64,000 nt of DNA from Antedon mediterranea (Eukaryota > Echinodermata > Crinoidea > Comatulida > Antedonidae): contig NC_092676.1 of assembly GCF_964355755.1 (NCBI RefSeq), positions 10,834,288 to 10,898,287 on the forward strand, read 5' to 3'. The position numbers were made by a program, and so were the translations under genes. The notes beneath the pieces are model-generated. The model was not told where the DNA came from and ran no database searches. It worked only from the letters and a program-made list of their open reading frames with translations. Below, piece by piece: positions 41,501-47,500 of this stretch; the stretch's first letter is position 1, and each line of letters begins with the position of its first letter.

Positions 41501-44500
41501 TAGGCCTAGAATAGAAATGTACGCACTGTTATGATTGTGAATTGAACAAGCGTGACGAACATTACCTTATTTGGTATTCTACGCGCAAAGTACGCCCTCA
41601 ATTTGTTGCTTTATGCGGTCTTATCTAAGACTGTTTTATAGCAATGGTCTAACAGGGGTGGCTTTAGTAAGACCGTCTATCTGATAAAGCCGGCTTTAAT
41701 CGGGGAGTTAAGACCATCAGTTAAGATTGTTTTATAGCAATCCACCCCTGATGTCAAAGTAACTCGTATATTGGTGTTGCTGATGTATCTACGGTTTTTC
41801 TTCCAACATCTAACCACGCTGATACATCAGGATGACTGCAATATCAGTACCTGATGCCTCGTTTCACATCGCTGAGATGTTCAACGCGCTTGATCCTCAA
41901 AATTAATTTTTCGTTACGCGGATGCATACCACTGTATGAAAACATTCAAACTCTTTTTACACCTTTAATACTAATTATACTTTAATAATGTTATCTCCTT
42001 GTCCCACTACTTTTCTCCTAACAAATTCTCCCTCAACCGAATCATAACATCTTATTTGGAGTTATAATAATGATGTGTCCATACTTAAACCTTTATTGAA
42101 AACCATGAAATCCCATCAGTTAAATCTATTAAATTTCATTGGGTTATCATTAATCAGCCTCTCATGATGGAAACTCTCTAAGAAAATAAGAAAAAAGTGT
42201 GTCTTGGAATCCTATCTAAGTTATCTTCCTTCCTCCCCTCTAGTATTCTCAAAACCTATTCTCCTTAAATCATCCTTCCTTATTCGAGCTATCGTAATAT
42301 TGTCTTGGCCAACCCAACAAACATCCGTAATTTCATATTCTGCAAAAATGCTTCGAATTATATATCTGGCGCCCATCCACTTTCGCATTACTCCCATTTA
42401 TTTTTCCTTCCTTTACTTCTTAAACTCAAATGATCACGGACATTAATTCTTTTACCAGCAAGGACAAGGTGTATCTTTTTGCTACTAATAACACCATTCA
42501 ATCCTGCCACAAGATCTTCACCTTTTTGGGATTCCGTCTTCGTCCATTAATATTTTACACATTATGTTTATTATTATTATTAGTGGTTTTCTCAATAAGC
42601 GGAATGGGTAGGCATAAATGTGATGGATCGTCAGTTGTCTCTAAATATAAACATTTTAGAATTAATTTTTACATTGTGTTCTCACAGTCTAGCCATTTTG
42701 CCACCCGGCACATTGCCACCCGGCCCTTTGCCGCCCAGCCTTTTACTACTTGGCCATTAGCCACCCAGTCCTTTGCTACCCGGCCGCATGTGACATATTG
42801 CCACCTTAGGCCTTTTGACACATGGGAACTGCCACCCGGCCATTTGACACCAGGCCTGTTGCCATCGCTTAGTTTCCAACTGGCCTGTTGCCACACGGCT
42901 TGCTGTATACTGGCGTGCTTGCTACAAAGGCGCGTAGCGTCTGGGCAAATATATAATAGGTCTATACTTTTCCCCACTCTCAGTACAATTATTTGTGACT
43001 GGGGGAGCCAATTCATTAAACCATCTGAGATCCATCTTTTACATGACCAATGATGGTATACAAGATCGTGGGATTTAAAAAAAAATCTAATATCACGATA
43101 TATAGAGATAATTAGGCCCTATATTCTCATGCAGTGGATATGCTACTGATCAATGTTAATTAAACAGTTGTTTTTACGAATTGTTTTGTGACAGTCAATT
43201 GAAGATTCTGTATATCATAGGCTTTTGTCTTCACAAAATCAGTAATGAAATTGTGTACATTTATTTGGATAAAATACAAATTAAGTGGTAAACAAGGTGG
43301 TCTACTTTAACAATTATCGGAAAACTTTAAACATCTGGGTCTATACCATAGAAAAGCAATTTATTAATTAAAATGATTTACACATTTTAATCTTGCGTTT
43401 ATTTTAATTTAATTGCAGGCTATGGGCAAATAACACTCTCAGATCAGGAGGCAAAAGGCCGGGTGGCAAAAGGCCGGATGGCAAAAGGCCGGCTGGCAAA
43501 AGGCCAGATGGCAACCGGCCGGAACCTATGTACTACTCACTATGCTAATTAAAGTTCAGGTGGGACCTACATTGACCTATGACCCTTTTTAAAGGGGTCA
43601 TGGTACAGGATTTGGCACTACGTTTTCTCAGTTGGTTAAACTTACTTATTGTACTTTCCAAGGTTTCATCGATGTACTTGATCATGCTACTTTTAATGAC
43701 CACTAATTAATTACTTTCTTAAGCAGATTAGGTACAGGGGAGTTGATACTTGAGAATGATAGATCTTCAATTAAACTCTAAAAATAAACATTTTAGCATT
43801 GGTTTCACATGTTTTAATTAAGTCCGGGTGGGACATACATTGACCTTTGACCCTTTCTTAAGGGGTCATGGTACAGGATTTGGCACTTAAGAATTACGTT
43901 TTCTCGGTTGGCTAAACGTACTTATTGTATTGCCGAAGGTTATATTGATGTACTCGATTATGCTAATTAAAATGTTAATTAGCGCTATAATAAATGGCTT
44001 TCTTAAGTGGACAAGGTACAGGAGTTGACACTTAGGAATTACGGATCTTAAATTAGACCCTAAAAATAAACATTTTAACATTAGTTTTATTTATGTACTC
44101 GATTATGCTAATTAAATCAAATTTTGGGGTATTTTGAGCGCCCCTCCCTAGTTGGTACAGCTGGGGCGGGAAAATAAGAACGGCCGTTTGATGGTCCCAG
44201 AACCCCACTTGACATATTCTATGCCTCAGACCTTTTGTACTCGCAATGCTAAACAAATCTTCATGGGCTCCCGGATTAATAGAGTGTTATCATGAATTAA
44301 TGACATAAAGTATAAACTCTGAAAAGAGGTTAGTTGAATCAATAAATACTAATGACTACCTGCAAAACATTATAATGGAGCGAAGGAAAAATAATCTTCC
44401 TAATGTTGTAATTAGTAGGCCTATAGTACCGTATTTATTGAATAAACACCCCGCCACATTCATATACAGTACATAATATTACAACACAATTTGATTTGTA

Positions 44501-47500
44501 TTAGAATTCATTGATTGGCATGACATGACATTGAAATAGATAGGCTTCTGTACATAACCTACAAGAGCGAAGTAAATCCAAACCGGGTCCTCGAAATCAT
44601 CATTGTTCTCAACTAAAAACCCTGATAGACCATTTTCCAAATGTAAATATATAATATCTGCCAGTGTTGGCGCCAGCGGGAGGGGGGGGGGGGGGGGCTG
44701 TAATTTCGTTTCATTTATCAATATGGGCCTTATAAGTGCAATTTCTAGGTACCTAGCAGTTCTATTTTTCACAATTTTTTAAGCAGCTCAACCCTAATGG
44801 TAGCTGGTCCTGGAGACGTATTTTGTTTCTCTTTTTTTCGAGATACTATAATCCAATTTCCGGGGACCTAACAACTCTACTTGTTTAAGTGTCAGTGATG
44901 TGCATTGTTTTACGAGCTGGCTGGATCATATTCTATCGTCAGACAGTGCTCATGAATGTATTAGAGATATTAATATTTTATATGATTATATTACTTCTGA
45001 TCATTTTCCATTGACTTTTAATTATGATATTATTCTTAATAGAGAAAGTGTTACTGTTCAGGAGAAGAGGCACTATAATTTAAATTCCAACAGGACAGTC
45101 AATTGGTCTAATGTAAAACAATCTTTTATTGATTATTACCACTCTCTTACAGAAAACATGTTGAGTAGAATTAAAATTTGTCCTTCACTTCTATCGTGTA
45201 CCGATTTTAATTGTGATAATTGTAATCATAGAAATGCAATTACTTGTCTGTATAATGATATCACTGGGTGTCTGAAATACTTTTCTGTACTTGCTTAGCC
45301 AAAGATAAGGGTAAAAATTACAATGTTATTCTAGGTTGGAATGAGCATGTAGCTGATGTACATCACATCGCTAGAGAAGCTTTTTTAATGTGGAAGTCCA
45401 ATGGGCAACCCAGAGTCGGCCCCCTATATGAGTCTATGCAGGTTTCTCGATCAAGATTCAAATTAGCTTTGAAAGTTTGTAGGACTAACGAACAGCAATT
45501 CAGGACTAATTCTATGGCTAATTCCATTAGCAATATAATAATAATTATGATCAATTTTGGGATCAAGTGAGACGACTTAATAAATGCTCCGCCAAACACT
45601 CTGATGTTATTGATGATGTTAGAGGAGATTCTAATATTTGTAATCTCTGGGCTCATCACTATGAAACACTTTTTAACTGTGTTAATATAATAATGATGGT
45701 CATAAAGAATTTGTCAGTAATCTCTAAATCAATGTATTGATGGTAATGGTTAATTGTATTACAGTAAATGATATATCTGATAGTGAAAATAAGCTTTCTC
45801 AGGGAAAAGCCGATGGGCTTGATGGTTTGGTAGCCGAAACACCTTAAATTTGCTAACAAACGATTGTTTGTTCTCTTAAGTATATGTTATAATTCTATGC
45901 TTACACACAGATTTGCCGTGGAAGACTTAGTGAATGTCATTCTTGTGCATATTGTTAAAAGTTAAAGAATGGAGACATCACGTCTAAAGATAACTATAGG
46001 CCTATTGCCTTAGCTTCTACATTATCAAAAGTTTTTGAGATGCTTCTTATCAATTTTTGTAATAATTCACAGTACTAATGACCATCAATTTGACTTTAAA
46101 TCCCAGCATTCAACTGATACTGTACATGTATTTTTGTTCTCAAACAAATAATCGATTTTTATAACTGCAATGGTAGCCCGGTATATGCCTGTTTTCTCGA
46201 CTCAAGCAAAGCCTTTGATCGAGTTAACCACTGGACATTGTTCAGAAGGCTTATTGAGAGAAATGTGCCTCTTGTTGTGATTAGGTTCCTTGTGTCCTGG
46301 TATCAACAACAATGTTTTCTAGTCAGATGGGGTAACTGTTTATCGGATAGTTTCCCAGTTACAAATGATGTAAAGGCAAGGGGGTGTAATGTCTCCTCTA
46401 TTATACAATATATAAGTTGACACTCTCAGTACGTCTCTTGGTAAAACTTAAAGTAGATATCGATGTTATTTTAACAATGTATGTTTTAATCATTTATGCT
46501 ACTGTATGCTGATGATTTTGTTGTGTTAGCTCCCTCTGCCTCAGGCCTTCAAAAACTGGTTAACACGTGTGTGGGTTTTGCATCTGAGCACGATATTATT
46601 TATAATAATAAAAAGTCTAACTGTATGCTGTTTTGTCCCACTATTCGTAGAATCTATGGGGCTCCTAAAACAGTATTGGGTGATAAGGCGCTGGAGTATG
46701 TTGATAATTTTACGTACTTAGGCCATATTTTAACTTCGAATCTAAGAGATGAGGCAGATATAAAACGCCAATATAGATCTCTATGTATTAGAGGTAATGT
46801 TTTATGTAGGAAATTTTCATACTGCTCCAAATCAATCCGAATGTTTTTTGTTTAGATCATATTGTATTAACAATAACATGTACTGTTCTCATTTATGGTC
46901 TAATCATTTTTAAAGCGAAAACAGAATGTTAATTTGTATAAATATTTGTTGATTGATTCAAACATGTACTACTGTACAAATGAAGAGAGGCATAATATAC
47001 CAGTAGATAAAAGTTTTGGTCCTCTCTCCTTCATCTTTTTTTGTGTAATGTATTACCGTATATCATATGGACAATTGTCTGAAATAAAAGTTGAATTGAA
47101 TTGAAATGTTCTTAGCTCTATCTTAACCTCGGTGGGCTGGTTCTCTGGTAGACTTGTAATTTCTTTTCATATATCAATGTATAATTGCAATTTCCGGGGA
47201 CCTAGCAGCTCTATTTTTCAAAATGTTCTTACAGATCAGCCCATGGGTGTTAGTCTCACGCATTTACAATTTTCGCATCCCCACCAGACAGCAACCTGCC
47301 TACGCCTCTGCGATTATAACGATATACAGTACCTCTTGGCCCGTGGGAAGTTTAATACCTTCGTGTATATTTTCTGTGATATAGGCATATTGAACTTCAT
47401 TTTTAAAATTGAAAGAGTGGATTTACACAGTCATCGCATCGGATCTCGTGCAATGTGTTTTTCGCACAGTATTTTATCTATATACCATACAAAATGGTAT

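Noticed and set aside
42430-43053. 207-codon plus-strand open frame
   Set aside because: Runs through the GCCACCCGGCC minisatellite; composition follows the repeat, no domain.
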